Positions 42,491 through 52,399 of a stretch of DNA of 64,000 nucleotides are shown piece after piece. Made by a program: the position numbers and the translations under genes. Under the pieces are notes generated by a model. The model saw only the letters and a program-made list of their open reading frames with translations. It ran no database searches and had not been told where the DNA came from. Location of the stretch: the NCBI RefSeq assembly GCF_011769525.1, contig NZ_CP050440.1:7426001-7490000 (forward strand). Direction: 5' to 3'. The stretch's first letter is position 1. Each line of letters starts with the position of its first letter. The DNA comes from Tolypothrix sp. PCC 7910 (GTDB lineage: Bacteria > Cyanobacteriota > Cyanobacteriia > Cyanobacteriales > Nostocaceae).

Positions 42491-43387
42491 CTAAATAGTT
42501 CCGAGTGGAATAGGAGTTGGTTCTACCCATGTATCAGGCAATATATCTAATAATTTACTTAAGTTATCTTTATCAGCTTTAATACCTTTAACTAGCAATC
42601 CTCCAACTAGCACAGCATTTTTACTTGATTCATCAGCTGTATTCAGCCATATGCTACCAGGATGAACTCTGTGAAAGTAGGGAGCGTTAGTTAAAATTTC
42701 TAATTTATTACCATGAGATAGCCAAATATAATTAGCAAAAATCACATCTGCTAGAGCTTTAAAATTTTTGTATGGTAAAAGCGTATTTAAAAAATTTTCT
42801 TTATGCAAAAAATAATTGCCGTCATTCATAAACGGTGCAAACTTTTGAAAGTCAAAACTTGAGCTTTTTTCAAAATCTATCACTTTTCCACTTAATCCTC
42901 TAAAGTCAAAATTAGGGTAAGCAAAATCAGGACAATATATTGTATTTTGATCCCAAGTTGACAACTTAAATATAGCATCAATGTATTTTCTAAAAATACT
43001 GTTATCGCTATCTAGTAAAATCACCCACTCATTACTACATAAACTTACAGCCTGGATTTTGGTACGGAATGGTCCTATATTTTTTTCTCGACGGAAGAGT
43101 TTGATTTTGCTATTAAACCGAGATAAATTTTTTAATAATTCATGAAATTCTTCTTTACTAGAGCCATCATCTAGAATAACTATTTCATTGATGCGACTAT
43201 CTTTTAAAATATTTTTTAAAGTCACATGAATTTTCTTACCTCTTTGGTAATGAGGTATAGCTACAGATATGGTTTTGTTAAATTTGTTTTTACATATCGT
43301 ATCCAAGTTTTTTATATAAAATGGTGAAAAAATCAATGGCTTGGCTGCTTGAAAAAATTTATACTTTACTCTCTCTATTAATTGCAT
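42491..43387 (-). CDS. family 2 glycosyltransferase
   Basis: A 298-residue GT-A enzyme: TISVAIPHYQRGKKIHVTLK, EIVILDDGSSKEEF and the metal motif LLDSDNS. The middle part differs from common GT2 enzymes, including FMNDGNYFLHKENFLNTLLP. It lies between the two homologous GT-B genes C and D, and a spacer of about 110 bases upstream separates it from gene D. Donor unknown. Confidence 0.83.
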   Translation of the reverse strand: MQLIERVKYKFFQAAKPLIFSPFYIKNLDTICKNKFNKTISVAIPHYQRGKKIHVTLKNILKDSRINEIVILDDGSSKEEFHELLKNLSRFNSKIKLFRREKNIGPFRTKIQAVSLCSNEWVILLDSDNSIFRKYIDAIFKLSTWDQNTIYCPDFAYPNFDFRGLSGKVIDFEKSSSFDFQKFAPFMNDGNYFLHKENFLNTLLPYKNFKALADVIFANYIWLSHGNKLEILTNAPYFHRVHPGSIWLNTADESSKNAVLVGGLLVKGIKADKDNLSKLLDILPDTWVEPTPIPLGTI

Positions 43388-43498
43388 AATTAACCAATTA
43401 GCTCGATTATTCTTGGTATGATTTGCGGATTTTGCTAGTGATAAACTCTATTAGATGATTTATTCTCAAGTAATCATGGTTAGTTATTAGCAATAGAC

Positions 43499-45217
43499 TC
43501 ACCTATCAAGCTCTATAAGCTTTTTTACACGAATAATCACATATTTTCTCAATTGCCAATACAGCCATTGCGGTAGCAAAATGTCTATCGCACCATTGCG
43601 ACCCAAACCATGCTTTTTAATGATTTGCATCCAAAAGGCAAATCTTTGAATGAAAGGCATCATATGCCATTTCTTGAGATTTTCTGGCTCGATTTGATCG
43701 TGACCACAGGCATTCCAAAATATTCTTGTTAAAAGAACATCTGGCTCACCGAGAAACATTTCATCTCGTAAATTTGACTTCACAGTTACACGAGGTAAAT
43801 TCATCGCCTTAGCATATATTTCTTCCAAGGAGCTTTGCCAATTGCTACCCGTATGTTTTTCCGCAATACATTTGCTAGTAGCATCACCTTGGCTGCAGCG
43901 GAATTCTGCATCTTCAATCAAGCGAGACAGAATTGCTGTGTATTGCTCCAAATTTCGCGCCCGTAGCAGATGCTCGTCCAAGCCTGGTGCATCAGAACCA
44001 AGTATGGCGCAGGCATCAGAGTAAGGATAACGAGTTACTAACGGTACACCATAACTGCCAGCTTCTAACAAAGAAGTGATGGAGATAATAGGAAAAGAGT
44101 CAACATAGATGTCCGCAGCTTGGTAAAACACTGCAGTATCTTCGCGCTCTGCAAAAATTTTAATCCGCTCCTGTGTGCGTTCAACTGCTGCTGACCAATC
44201 CTCACTATCACCAGGGCCAATCACTACTAAAACAGCATTGTCATGCTTTTCTAATAGGGGAACATGGGCATCAGCAAAGTTCGGCTCCTCAATCGTGCGG
44301 TATTTAGGCGCTCTAGCAATGGAGAGCAGTAATACTGTGTTTTCATCAAACCCAAGTTTTTGCTTTGCTTCTGTCCGCGAAAGCGTTCTGGTAGTGGGAG
44401 GCAAAATAATTGGCAGCAAGCCTATGCGTTCAGCCTCAAAGCCTCTGCGTTCTTGTGCCAAGCGCATTCCAGAGGAGCGGAGATTAATCAAAATATCACT
44501 AATGCTAGCTCCTAACCAAAAGCCGTGGTCGGCATGATCTAAGTAGAGAATTGGTGGAGATTGCTCTTTATTGGCAAAGGCAATTATGGGAATTGCGTCA
44601 TCTGGCCAGATATGCAGCACTACTACATCTGCATCTGCGGCGATTTGGCGTAGCCGTTTTGCCCAAACTAAAATGCCGCCGATGGTAGTTTCATTGAGCG
44701 AATATATTTTGCCACCGCTATTGTACACAGCATCTCTCAAAATGGTAGGTACAGAGCTTGATGCTTGCTGTGTCAAAACTAAAGAGTGGCAACTTTTTGT
44801 ATCTTGCTGCATCCAGCGCCAAATCATTCTGCCTAGTCCACCAATGCCTTGTACCGCACTAGCAACATGTAGTACTTTTCTGGTTGCTCCAGGTGAAGGC
44901 TGGCTTTTTTGGGGATAAATCGGTATAGTTTGTTGTGCGATCGCACGTAGAACTTGCTCAAGTTCGGGACTAGCAAACAGACCACTATGCCGCCAGAAGC
45001 CATACAAAGCAGCCATTTGCACATACACGGCAGCTTCAGTATATTTACCTTGCTGTGCATAGTCTTTGGCTTGGGCAACTAGACTGGCAAACGCTTTGTA
45101 GTTTGCTTGAATTAATTGCCTGCCTGCTAATGGCCCTATATTGAGTGCATTATTAGCTATTTTTTCCATAAAATTCTCTTGGGAATATTGTTCAGCTTTG
45201 CTAACTAATAGACTCAA
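43499..45217 (-). CDS. GT-B glycosyltransferase with helical N-domain (paralogue D)
   Basis: A 572-residue protein homologous to 40813-42474. It has a helical N-domain (LVAQAKDYAQQGKYTEAAVY) and a GT-B region from KVLHVASAVQGIGGLGRMIW through VLLLSIARAPKYRTIEEP and DIYVDSFPIISITSLLEAGS. The same C-terminal FLGEPDVLLTR tail follows. Its start overlaps the stop of the aminotransferase by four bases (ATGA), so translation is coupled. The preference of ATG 45217 over an internal Met (MEKIANNALN) is supported by this overlap. Confidence 0.8.
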   Translation of the reverse strand: MSLLVSKAEQYSQENFMEKIANNALNIGPLAGRQLIQANYKAFASLVAQAKDYAQQGKYTEAAVYVQMAALYGFWRHSGLFASPELEQVLRAIAQQTIPIYPQKSQPSPGATRKVLHVASAVQGIGGLGRMIWRWMQQDTKSCHSLVLTQQASSSVPTILRDAVYNSGGKIYSLNETTIGGILVWAKRLRQIAADADVVVLHIWPDDAIPIIAFANKEQSPPILYLDHADHGFWLGASISDILINLRSSGMRLAQERRGFEAERIGLLPIILPPTTRTLSRTEAKQKLGFDENTVLLLSIARAPKYRTIEEPNFADAHVPLLEKHDNAVLVVIGPGDSEDWSAAVERTQERIKIFAEREDTAVFYQAADIYVDSFPIISITSLLEAGSYGVPLVTRYPYSDACAILGSDAPGLDEHLLRARNLEQYTAILSRLIEDAEFRCSQGDATSKCIAEKHTGSNWQSSLEEIYAKAMNLPRVTVKSNLRDEMFLGEPDVLLTRIFWNACGHDQIEPENLKKWHMMPFIQRFAFWMQIIKKHGLGRNGAIDILLPQWLYWQLRKYVIIRVKKLIELDR

Positions 45218-46416
45218 ATCTGACAGGCAGTTTGCAAAACCTGAACTACCCGATTTTGTTCTTGCTCAGTCATTTGATGAAATAGAGGCAAAATAATTGC
45301 TCTTTCTTGAGCTTGTTCGCTCTCAATTAAGCGCTGACAACTTCCTGCTTCACAGTTACAGCTTTGATTGGTAATTCCACAAGACCAAGCTTCAATTTGA
45401 TAAGCACTTTCACGATGGGTGCACATAATACCACGTCTGGTAGATACGCCGGCATCTAACATTGCTTGCATCACTTGCACTTGATCGCATTTTTCTGGAA
45501 GCCGGACACAAAAGCTTTGCCAGTTACTCTTTGCCCAAGCTGGTTCTGTTGGTAATTTTAATCCTGGGACATCTGCTAGCAATTCTTGATACCGTTGTGC
45601 CAAATAACGCCGACGTTCCACAATCTCTGGTAAGCGTTTGAGTTGTTCCCGTCCTACTGCTGCTTGGATATCGGTTATGCGGTAGTTATAGCCCAACATT
45701 GGGTAGGACTCAAATATTACCTGTTTGGCTCCATGACGTACGGTGTCAGGTACGCTCATTCCATGCTGTCGCCAGAGGCGGAATTGTTTATCCCACTCTG
45801 GGTGGTTGGTAGTAAGCATTCCACCGTCGCCAGTAGAGATAATTTTGCGGGGGTGGAAGGAAAAGCAAGCTATGTCTCCATGTGGCTTACCGATTTTTTC
45901 CCACTGTCCATCCCAAAGAATTTCACTACCAATAGCACAAGCTGCGTCCTCAATTACTGGTAAATTGTAACGGCGGGCAATGTCTAAAATTGCTTTCAAG
46001 TCACAAGGCATTCCAATTTGATGGACTACCAAAATTGCACGGGTGGAATTGCTAATTACATCTTCAATTAACATCGGGTTGATGTTGTATGTTTGCGGTT
46101 CAATATCCACAAACACTGGAATCGCACCACAGTAGCGAATGCTGTTAGCGGTGGCAATGTAAGAATGGCTGACGGTAATTACTTCATCGCCAGGTTGTAC
46201 ACCAACAGCTAACAATGCTAGATGCAGCGCTGTCGTGCAATTGGACACAGCACAAGCATATTTTGCTCCTACATAGGCAGCAAACTCTTGTTCAAAAGCA
46301 GCAACTTCTGGCCCCTGTGTTACCCATCCAGCTAAAATCGGGCGCTTTGCTGCTTCTGCTTCAGCTTCACCCATCCAAGGTTTAGCAATAGGGATAGTTT
46401 GAATTTTTTCAGACAT
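45214..46416 (-). CDS. DegT/DnrJ/EryC1 sugar aminotransferase (1)
   Basis: A 400-residue PLP-dependent aminotransferase of the DegT/DnrJ/EryC1/StrS family. It has [20 protein letters not shown] (phosphate-binding), VIEDAACAIGSE (Asp to the PLP nitrogen) and SFHPRKIISTGDGG, which contains the Schiff-base Lys. It transfers an amino group to a keto nucleotide sugar. A Cys-rich insertion (CGITNQSCNCEAGSCQ) near the C-terminus is a variant and might bind metal. It overlaps the epimerase gene by eight bases. The keto substrate is unknown. Confidence 0.9.
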   Translation of the reverse strand: MSEKIQTIPIAKPWMGEAEAEAAKRPILAGWVTQGPEVAAFEQEFAAYVGAKYACAVSNCTTALHLALLAVGVQPGDEVITVSHSYIATANSIRYCGAIPVFVDIEPQTYNINPMLIEDVISNSTRAILVVHQIGMPCDLKAILDIARRYNLPVIEDAACAIGSEILWDGQWEKIGKPHGDIACFSFHPRKIISTGDGGMLTTNHPEWDKQFRLWRQHGMSVPDTVRHGAKQVIFESYPMLGYNYRITDIQAAVGREQLKRLPEIVERRRYLAQRYQELLADVPGLKLPTEPAWAKSNWQSFCVRLPEKCDQVQVMQAMLDAGVSTRRGIMCTHRESAYQIEAWSCGITNQSCNCEAGSCQRLIESEQAQERAIILPLFHQMTEQEQNRVVQVLQTACQI

Positions 46417-47383
46417 TGCTTGCTTCCTTTGCCAGCTTTTGTTCGCGCCACCAACTTACCAACCGTTGCAATCCCTCTTCTAAAGATACTTGGGCTTCAA
46501 AACCCAATAATTCTTTAGCTTTGCTCACATCTGCTAACCGACGCTGTACAGGGTTGACTTTGCGTTCTGGGCCATATTCTGGTTGTAAATCTGACCCCAT
46601 GACTTTCGCCAAACTATAAGCGAGGTCATTCAAACTGCTTTCTACACCACTAGCAATGTTAAACACCTCATCGCTAACATCAGCTTTAGCTGCTAAAATG
46701 TTGGCTCTAGCAATGTCTTCGATATATACAAAGTCCATTGTTTGTTTGCCATCACCAAAAATTAATGGTGGTTGACCTGCGGCGATGCGTTCCATCCAGC
46801 GAATCAAAACTTCAGTATAGACACCGTATATATCCATACGCGGGCCGTAGACATTGAAGTAGCGCAACCCTACATAATCTAGACCATACATATCATGGAA
46901 ACTGCGTAATAAGCCTTCATTAAAGACCTTGGCTGCACCATAAAGGGTGCGGTTATTGTATGGGTGATGGGATTCTGTAGTAGGGAAATCCTCTGCCATT
47001 CCGTAAATAGAAGCAGAAGAAGCAGCTACTACCTTTTTCACGCCTGCTTTGACAGCGGCTTCCAACACATTGAAAGTGCCATCTGCTAAAACTTCTAAAG
47101 CTAAACGTGGTTCTTCTGCACATTGAGTAATGCGAATTGCTGCTTGATGAAAGACAACATCAACACCTTGCATAACTTCGCCTAGCAGTTTTTGGTCTCT
47201 AATATCGCCTTCTACAACTACTAAGGGCCCGTGTTCTTTTGCCCATGCCAAATTTTTAATTTGTCCGCGTGTGAAATTATCAAGAATAATAATTTCCGAT
47301 ACGCCTTCCTTAACTAATAAATCAGCAATATGGGAGCCAACTAAACCTGCTCCACCTGTAATTAATACACGTTTATTTTGCAT
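46409..47383 (-). CDS. NAD-dependent sugar epimerase/dehydratase
   Basis: A 324-residue extended SDR enzyme. The NAD-binding loop is ITGGAGLVGSHIADLL, the catalytic Ser region is VAASSASIYG, and the active-site YxxxK is YGAAK. Later segments GLRYFNVYGPRMDIYG and FVYIEDIARANILA are typical of UDP-glucose 4-epimerase/UDP-GlcNAc epimerase-like members. It could act as a 4-epimerase or a 4,6-dehydratase. The gene overlaps its neighbours on both sides (8 and 11 bases), so it is part of the coupled nucleotide-sugar block. Confidence 0.9.
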   Translation of the reverse strand: MQNKRVLITGGAGLVGSHIADLLVKEGVSEIIILDNFTRGQIKNLAWAKEHGPLVVVEGDIRDQKLLGEVMQGVDVVFHQAAIRITQCAEEPRLALEVLADGTFNVLEAAVKAGVKKVVAASSASIYGMAEDFPTTESHHPYNNRTLYGAAKVFNEGLLRSFHDMYGLDYVGLRYFNVYGPRMDIYGVYTEVLIRWMERIAAGQPPLIFGDGKQTMDFVYIEDIARANILAAKADVSDEVFNIASGVESSLNDLAYSLAKVMGSDLQPEYGPERKVNPVQRRLADVSKAKELLGFEAQVSLEEGLQRLVSWWREQKLAKEASNV

Positions 47384-48341
47384 TTTCTTGTAATTGAGTA
47401 ATTTGTGCTTCTAAAATTTGAATACGATTTAGCAAATCAGAAGTTTGTAAGCCTAAAGTAGTTTTCACAGACTTAATGATATTAGATGCTGCTGTTTTTT
47501 CTTCTCCAGTCAATTGAACTGTAAAAATTCTCAGTACTCCATCACTAGTCAACACATCAACAAAACCATCTGTTTTAGATCTATTGATAATTCTACCGGG
47601 TATGCGTCCTACATAAATAGGTGGATTATCAACAGGCTGGGCTTGCCAAATGGTGAGTTTCGTGCCTTGAAAATATGTGTAAGCACCAGGAAAAGGAGCA
47701 ACTAAAGCCCGAATTAAACAATCTATACTTCTAGTAGAAGCCGACCAATTAATCTCACCATCTTCAGGTAGGCGAGTACAACCATAAGTAGCTTCAGCGT
47801 TATTTTGCTGAACTCCTGGGTAACCATTAAAAGCTTTAACAACAGTCTCGCCTAAATTTTGCCGCTGAATTTCATTTAATCTGTCATACAAATCAGCTAC
47901 CGTGTCATGGCGGTGAATGGGAATTAGCTGCTGAAATACAATATTTCCCTCATCTAAATCAGATGAAATTTTATGAATGCTAATTGCTGCACAAGGTTCA
48001 TCATTAATAATTGCCCAATTAACGTTAGCCCGTCCTCGATATTGGGGTAAAGGAGAATAATGAACATTGATGAATGTAGACAGTTCAATCAGTGCAGGTG
48101 GCAGAATTTGATTATAGGAAGAAACTACCACGCAATCTGGCTGAAGTTTGAGAATGAGTGCTTTAATTGCTTTTTGTGAGGTATCTGTAAATATGGGAAT
48201 ATTTGCCGTTTGAGCCAAATTAGCTACAGGATCATCTGTGTCGGGATAACGCACTATTCCTTGAACATGACACTGAGAAATTAATGATTCTAAGGCAGTT
48301 AAAGTAGTGGTACCTATACCAATCAGCAGTACATTTACCAT
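47373..48341 (-). CDS. sugar N-formyltransferase-like protein
   Basis: A 322-residue protein with a formyltransferase domain. Its INVHYSPLPQYRGRANVNWA segment corresponds to the HxSLLPxYRG region of methionyl-tRNA and sugar formyltransferases, and SSDLDEGNIVFQ contains the catalytic Asp. It has an Fmt-like C-terminal domain (TRLPEDGEINWSASTRSIDC, RIPGRIINRSKTDG). Placed between an epimerase and aminotransferases, it probably transfers formyl from N10-formyl-tetrahydrofolate to an amino sugar nucleotide. It is not the housekeeping Fmt, since the tRNA-specific neighbours (def) are absent. A short coiled coil ends the protein. Confidence 0.8.
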   Translation of the reverse strand: MVNVLLIGIGTTTLTALESLISQCHVQGIVRYPDTDDPVANLAQTANIPIFTDTSQKAIKALILKLQPDCVVVSSYNQILPPALIELSTFINVHYSPLPQYRGRANVNWAIINDEPCAAISIHKISSDLDEGNIVFQQLIPIHRHDTVADLYDRLNEIQRQNLGETVVKAFNGYPGVQQNNAEATYGCTRLPEDGEINWSASTRSIDCLIRALVAPFPGAYTYFQGTKLTIWQAQPVDNPPIYVGRIPGRIINRSKTDGFVDVLTSDGVLRIFTVQLTGEEKTAASNIIKSVKTTLGLQTSDLLNRIQILEAQITQLQENAK

Positions 48342-48352
48342 TGACTAATTCC

Positions 48353-49360
48353 TCACAGCAGTTGCACAAATTCCAAACCAGATGTTTGCGGTTGGAAAGA
48401 TTGCCGCCAAATTACTTCCGCAGCTTTGAGTCCGCCTGTTTGCAAGCGTACAATTGGTTCTGGCCCCACGGCTGATGGGAGAATGCCCATGTGCCCTGGT
48501 TTTGGCTCAACTTCTGAGCATACAGGGATATTCTGGGCAGCAAAAGCCGATCGCTCGATGTCTCCCCAGTATTGAGCAACTAATGTACCTGGCCAATACT
48601 TAGCGATCACGGCCGCATCTTTAGCGCCTAATATTGGTTCTAGGCGTGGTTGTAAAGCTACGAGAATGGCATCGTAGTTTTTATTAATAGATGCAGTGGC
48701 AAGGCTATCAACAGTATCTACTGTGGCACCAGCTTGGACTAAACCACGCTCAATAAATCGCTGAAAAGGGTTATCACATAACAATAAAATATTGCTGGTG
48801 TAAACGGAAATTCCGGCATCCAGCAATTGTTTGACTGCCATAATTCCCAAAAAGGAAAAGACATCTACTGCTGGATGACGTTCGTTCACGCCTACAACCT
48901 GGATACCTTTGAGGCGACAGGTAATTAGATCCAAGTCTTCTGGTCTAAATTCCCAAGCTTCGTACATTAAGCCAATGACAGCATTTGGTTTCATCCAACC
49001 AATCATCTCTGCATTGATGGGGCGAACATGGCCGCTGTTGGTAATGATATCGGCTTGAGCAACAATATCTGGAGTTTTTTCGGCGATAAATTCAATGCGA
49101 TCGCTGACTCCGGCAATATCAGCTAGTTGCTTTGTCAAAGCTTGCACTTGTTCTACGCTACCATAGCGGGTAGTCTTGGCGATCGCCAAGACTTTCTCGG
49201 CTCTAGCGATCGCAGCTACAATCGGTGTGACTGCATAGGCACCTGTTGCGGCTTCTGTCAGCACGATCGCGTTTTGCAATCGCAAATCACAACGTTCAAC
49301 AGCTTGGTGTACCAAGGAAACAAGGCGATGGGGATTTAAACCAGGACGGGGATCGCTCAT
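48353..49360 (-). CDS. unrecognised two-Rossmann-fold protein in sugar block
   Basis: A 335-residue protein of no family I can name. It has helices and strands consistent with two Rossmann-like halves: NAIVLTEAATGAYAVTPIVA with KVLAIAKTTRYGSVEQ, and then VSFLG-type loops such as VNERHPAVDVFSFLG and DAILVALQPRLEPILG. No canonical GxGxxG is present. A conserved-looking SEVEPKPGHMGILPSAVGPE lies near the end. The ATG overlaps the stop of the upstream aminotransferase by one base (TAATG), and the formyltransferase follows after 11 bases, so it should act in the same pathway. It may bind a nucleotide or a sugar nucleotide. Confidence 0.55.
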   Translation of the reverse strand: MSDPRPGLNPHRLVSLVHQAVERCDLRLQNAIVLTEAATGAYAVTPIVAAIARAEKVLAIAKTTRYGSVEQVQALTKQLADIAGVSDRIEFIAEKTPDIVAQADIITNSGHVRPINAEMIGWMKPNAVIGLMYEAWEFRPEDLDLITCRLKGIQVVGVNERHPAVDVFSFLGIMAVKQLLDAGISVYTSNILLLCDNPFQRFIERGLVQAGATVDTVDSLATASINKNYDAILVALQPRLEPILGAKDAAVIAKYWPGTLVAQYWGDIERSAFAAQNIPVCSEVEPKPGHMGILPSAVGPEPIVRLQTGGLKAAEVIWRQSFQPQTSGLEFVQLL

Positions 49361-50469
49361 TAAACAGCCACTCCCTGCAGAATGTTTTGGAGGCTATTAG
49401 CGACTTTGCTCACCTGTGTGGCTGTGAGTTCAGCATACATCGGTAGGGAAAGTACTTCTCTAGCCGCTAATTCTGAGTGGGGAAAATCACCAGGTTTGTA
49501 ACCTAAATCAGAGTAAGCTGTTTGCAAGTGAACTGGGATTGGATAGTGAATACCTGTTTGAATTTCTTGTGCATTCAGTTGTTGCTGTAGCCATTCCCTT
49601 TGGGAAGTCCGCACTGCATAAACATGATACACGTGGCGATTATGAGATAAGGTTACAGGTGTAGTTAAACCAGAATTGGCTAAAAGTTGATTGTACTGGG
49701 CTGCGTGTGTTCTTCTAGCTTCTGTCCACTCTTCGATGTACCGTAACTTGACCCGTAAAATCGCGCCCTGGATGCCATCCATGCGATAGTTATAACCTTT
49801 AAGAATATGGTGATATCTGCGTTCTTGACCCCAGTCGCGTAACATCTGCATGGTGTGTGTATATTCCGGGTTACTGGTGACGATCATCCCGCCTTCACCA
49901 TAAGCTCCTAAGTTCTTACCTGGGTAAAAGCTAAAGCACCCAATGTCACCAATACTACCTACCCTTTTTCCTTTATACTCTGCACCATGAGCTTGGGCAG
50001 CATCTTCAATTACGGTCAAACCATGACGGCGAGCGATTTCCATAATTGGTTCCATATCTGCTGGTTGACCGTACAAATGTACAGGCAGAATGGCTTTGGT
50101 GCGTTCGGTAATCGCTTGTTCGATTTTGTTGACATCTATTGTGTAAGTAATCGGATCGATATCAACAAAAACAGGTTTGGCTCCGGTATAACAAATGGCC
50201 GCTGCAGTTGCTACAAAGGTGAAAGGTACGGTAATGACTTCGTCACCTGCACCGATACCTGCTGCTAATAATGCTAGGTGGAGGGCGCTAGTACCTGTAT
50301 TGACAGCGATACCAAAATCTGCATTGCAATAGTCAGCAAATTCTGCTTCTAAAGCTTTAACTTCATTACCCAAAACAAATTGAGTACTTTCTAAAACTTT
50401 CAGAACAGCAGTATCAATTTCGTCTTTGATGCTGAGATATTGAGTTTTGAGATCTACAAATGGAATCAT
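49360..50469 (-). CDS. WbpE-like DegT family aminotransferase (2)
   Basis: A 369-residue PLP aminotransferase with [19 protein letters not shown] at the start, [20 protein letters not shown] for the phosphate and [15 protein letters not shown] holding the Schiff-base Lys. It resembles WbpE/WlbC-type enzymes, which aminate 3-keto UDP-uronic acids. The gene overlaps the Gfo/Idh gene by four bases, the same pairing as wbpB-wbpE, where the dehydrogenase product is passed to the aminotransferase. It is one of two DegT paralogues here and the one most likely to be in the uronate branch. Confidence 0.87.
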   Translation of the reverse strand: MIPFVDLKTQYLSIKDEIDTAVLKVLESTQFVLGNEVKALEAEFADYCNADFGIAVNTGTSALHLALLAAGIGAGDEVITVPFTFVATAAAICYTGAKPVFVDIDPITYTIDVNKIEQAITERTKAILPVHLYGQPADMEPIMEIARRHGLTVIEDAAQAHGAEYKGKRVGSIGDIGCFSFYPGKNLGAYGEGGMIVTSNPEYTHTMQMLRDWGQERRYHHILKGYNYRMDGIQGAILRVKLRYIEEWTEARRTHAAQYNQLLANSGLTTPVTLSHNRHVYHVYAVRTSQREWLQQQLNAQEIQTGIHYPIPVHLQTAYSDLGYKPGDFPHSELAAREVLSLPMYAELTATQVSKVANSLQNILQGVAV

Positions 50470-51503
50470 GCTGCCACCTCTGCTAAATTTAGTTCAACTA
50501 ATCGGCCCTGTTGCTTGAGAGACTGGCTTGCAGCTTCAAGAATTCTCACTACCCGCAGTCCTGCTTCCCCATCAGTAATGGGGCGATCGCCTTTTTGGAT
50601 ACAATTAATGAAATGTAATCCTTCGGTTCGCAATGCTTCTGTCATGTCTAATTGAGGTGACCACATATCACCTGTGCGGTAACCAATCAGCATCTGGTAA
50701 ACGCTTTCAGTATTGCCGTTGAGGGTAATTCCTTTGTCGTATACCTTCAGCTTTTCACTGGGTTCCAAATCATCAAACACAATCATCTTTTGAGAACCAC
50801 CAATCAGAGTCCGGCGAACTTTTACGGGTGCTAGCCAGTTAACATGGATATGTGCCATCAAGTTGCTTTCAAAGAATAGAGTTAAATAAGCTATATTTTC
50901 TGGTTCTCCGGGAACATGGCTCATCCCTGTTGCCGACACTGCATAAGGTTGGGATTGCAATACATAGCTCATGATTGATAGGTCATGTACTGCTAAATCC
51001 CAAATCACGTTCACATCATGCTGAAATAGCCCTAAGTTAACGCGTACAGAGTCATAGTAATAAATATCGCCTAAAGCATTTGAGACCACCAAGTCTCTCA
51101 TTTTGCGTACTGCACCAGTGTAGACAAAGGTGTGATCTACCATGAGCACCAAATTGCGTTTTTCAGCCTCATCGATCAAACGCATAGCTTGCTCAGAGGA
51201 AACAGTCATTGGTTTTTCTACCAGTACATGCTTTCCAGCCTTCAATGCAGACAAAGCTAAATCAAAGTGGGTGGACACTGGTGTGGCAATTACTACCGCA
51301 TCAATTGTAGGATCTGTGTAGATATCGCGACAATCTGTTGTCACATTAATTTTGGGATATCTCGCCTGTACCTTTGCGAGTAACTCTGGTTTAAAATCAC
51401 TAACCGTTTTGATTTCTGCTCCTGGGATTTCCGAAAAATTCCTGACTAAATTCGGGCCCCAATAACCATAGCCAATGACACCAATTTTAATGTTGCTTCC
51501 CAT
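50466..51503 (-). CDS. WbpB-like Gfo/Idh/MocA oxidoreductase
   Basis: A 345-residue Gfo/Idh/MocA protein. The NAD site is [20 protein letters not shown], the EKP motif is in [12 protein letters not shown], and the central His/Asp region [13 protein letters not shown] is catalytic. This subgroup (WbpB/WlbA) oxidises UDP-GlcNAc-uronic acid at C3. The gene is first in a coupled run with the aminotransferase (four-base overlap). It starts shortly after a 243-base spacer that contains a terminator hairpin for the upstream gene, so it probably begins a new operon. Confidence 0.87.
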   Translation of the reverse strand: MGSNIKIGVIGYGYWGPNLVRNFSEIPGAEIKTVSDFKPELLAKVQARYPKINVTTDCRDIYTDPTIDAVVIATPVSTHFDLALSALKAGKHVLVEKPMTVSSEQAMRLIDEAEKRNLVLMVDHTFVYTGAVRKMRDLVVSNALGDIYYYDSVRVNLGLFQHDVNVIWDLAVHDLSIMSYVLQSQPYAVSATGMSHVPGEPENIAYLTLFFESNLMAHIHVNWLAPVKVRRTLIGGSQKMIVFDDLEPSEKLKVYDKGITLNGNTESVYQMLIGYRTGDMWSPQLDMTEALRTEGLHFINCIQKGDRPITDGEAGLRVVRILEAASQSLKQQGRLVELNLAEVAA

Positions 51504-51678
51504 TGTTCTTAGATGAAGAGAATTTTATTTTAGATGAACTAGCAATTGCAGCTATTATTTAATAGCTGTCGTTTGTGGTTATAGGTTTTGGCTGTAAATG
51601 TAGAAAGTGATGTTGTTGAAAAAGCTTCAACTCTGAGAAATTTTAATTTTTTCCAGCCTACATAAATCCCAACAGTAA

Positions 51679-51719
51679 ACACTCTTGACTACTTTGTAAG
51701 TAAAAGTATTCAAGAGTGT
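51679..51719 (-). terminator. long hairpin after PEP-CTERM-like gene
   Basis: ACACTCTTGA (51679-51688) and TCAAGAGTGT (51710-51719) pair perfectly. TACTTT/AAAGTA extend the stem inside with a single C/T mismatch, leaving a 7-base loop. It lies 27 bases after the stop of the PEP-CTERM-like gene. The following T-tract is weak (TTTACTG), but the stem is strong. Confidence 0.7.
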
Positions 51720-51745
51720 GTTTAAAGTTATCTGATTTTGGAATT

Positions 51746-52399
51746 TCAGTTTTTGCTCATTTGTTTTTTAGAGGTAATTTTCTCCATTTTTCTCTTCGCA
51801 GTAATTCCACCCAGAAATAAAAAGCCAGCTATTGCAGTAGCTAACATATTACCTTCGGGAACTGCATCCGATGATTGATTGATGTTAACTATTGCATAGT
51901 TAGCTTGTTCATTACCACGTGTGAAAATATCTTGACTTTCTCCCCGATAATTATCCCACCTTGTAATATAACTATCGACCTTACTGACAAGAAATAGCGT
52001 GCCATTGGAAGCAACTACTCCGCGATATGGAACTAAGGCTGATGGATAATTATTAACTCGCGTTGGTATATTTGGTTGAGAATTTAGTAATAATGCGATA
52101 CTGTCAACCAGATTCTTTGCCCCAGGAGCATTATTCCAAAAAGTGGGTGCTTTAAAATCGGGATTACTAGGAGAACCAAACAAGTTGATAAATGAATCAT
52201 ACTTGAAGGTAACATCATAACTAATATCATCAACTACTAAGTCCTCAATTTTACTAACATTACCAGGGCTACCATATTTTAGTTGTACAGCAGCAGTAGG
52301 GTTAGCAAAAATAGTAGCAATACTCAAAACCGAAAACAGAGAAATAACTGTTGATTTAATTTGGGTTTCGAGCAGGTAGATTTGACTAAACATTTGCAC
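51746..52399 (-). CDS. PEP-CTERM-like secreted protein
   Basis: A 217-residue protein with an N-terminal signal segment (TVISLFSVLSIATIFANPTA). The mature domain is unrecognised. The C-terminus is of the PEP-CTERM sorting type: VPEGNMLATAIAGFLFLGGI followed by TAKRKMEK, that is a VPE motif, a hydrophobic helix and a basic tail. Here the second Pro of VPEP is Gly. PEP-CTERM proteins are processed by exosortase, often in organisms with large exopolysaccharide loci. No exosortase gene is in this window. The substitution may reduce recognition. Function of the domain unknown. Confidence 0.7.
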   Translation of the reverse strand: MQMFSQIYLLETQIKSTVISLFSVLSIATIFANPTAAVQLKYGSPGNVSKIEDLVVDDISYDVTFKYDSFINLFGSPSNPDFKAPTFWNNAPGAKNLVDSIALLLNSQPNIPTRVNNYPSALVPYRGVVASNGTLFLVSKVDSYITRWDNYRGESQDIFTRGNEQANYAIVNINQSSDAVPEGNMLATAIAGFLFLGGITAKRKMEKITSKKQMSKN

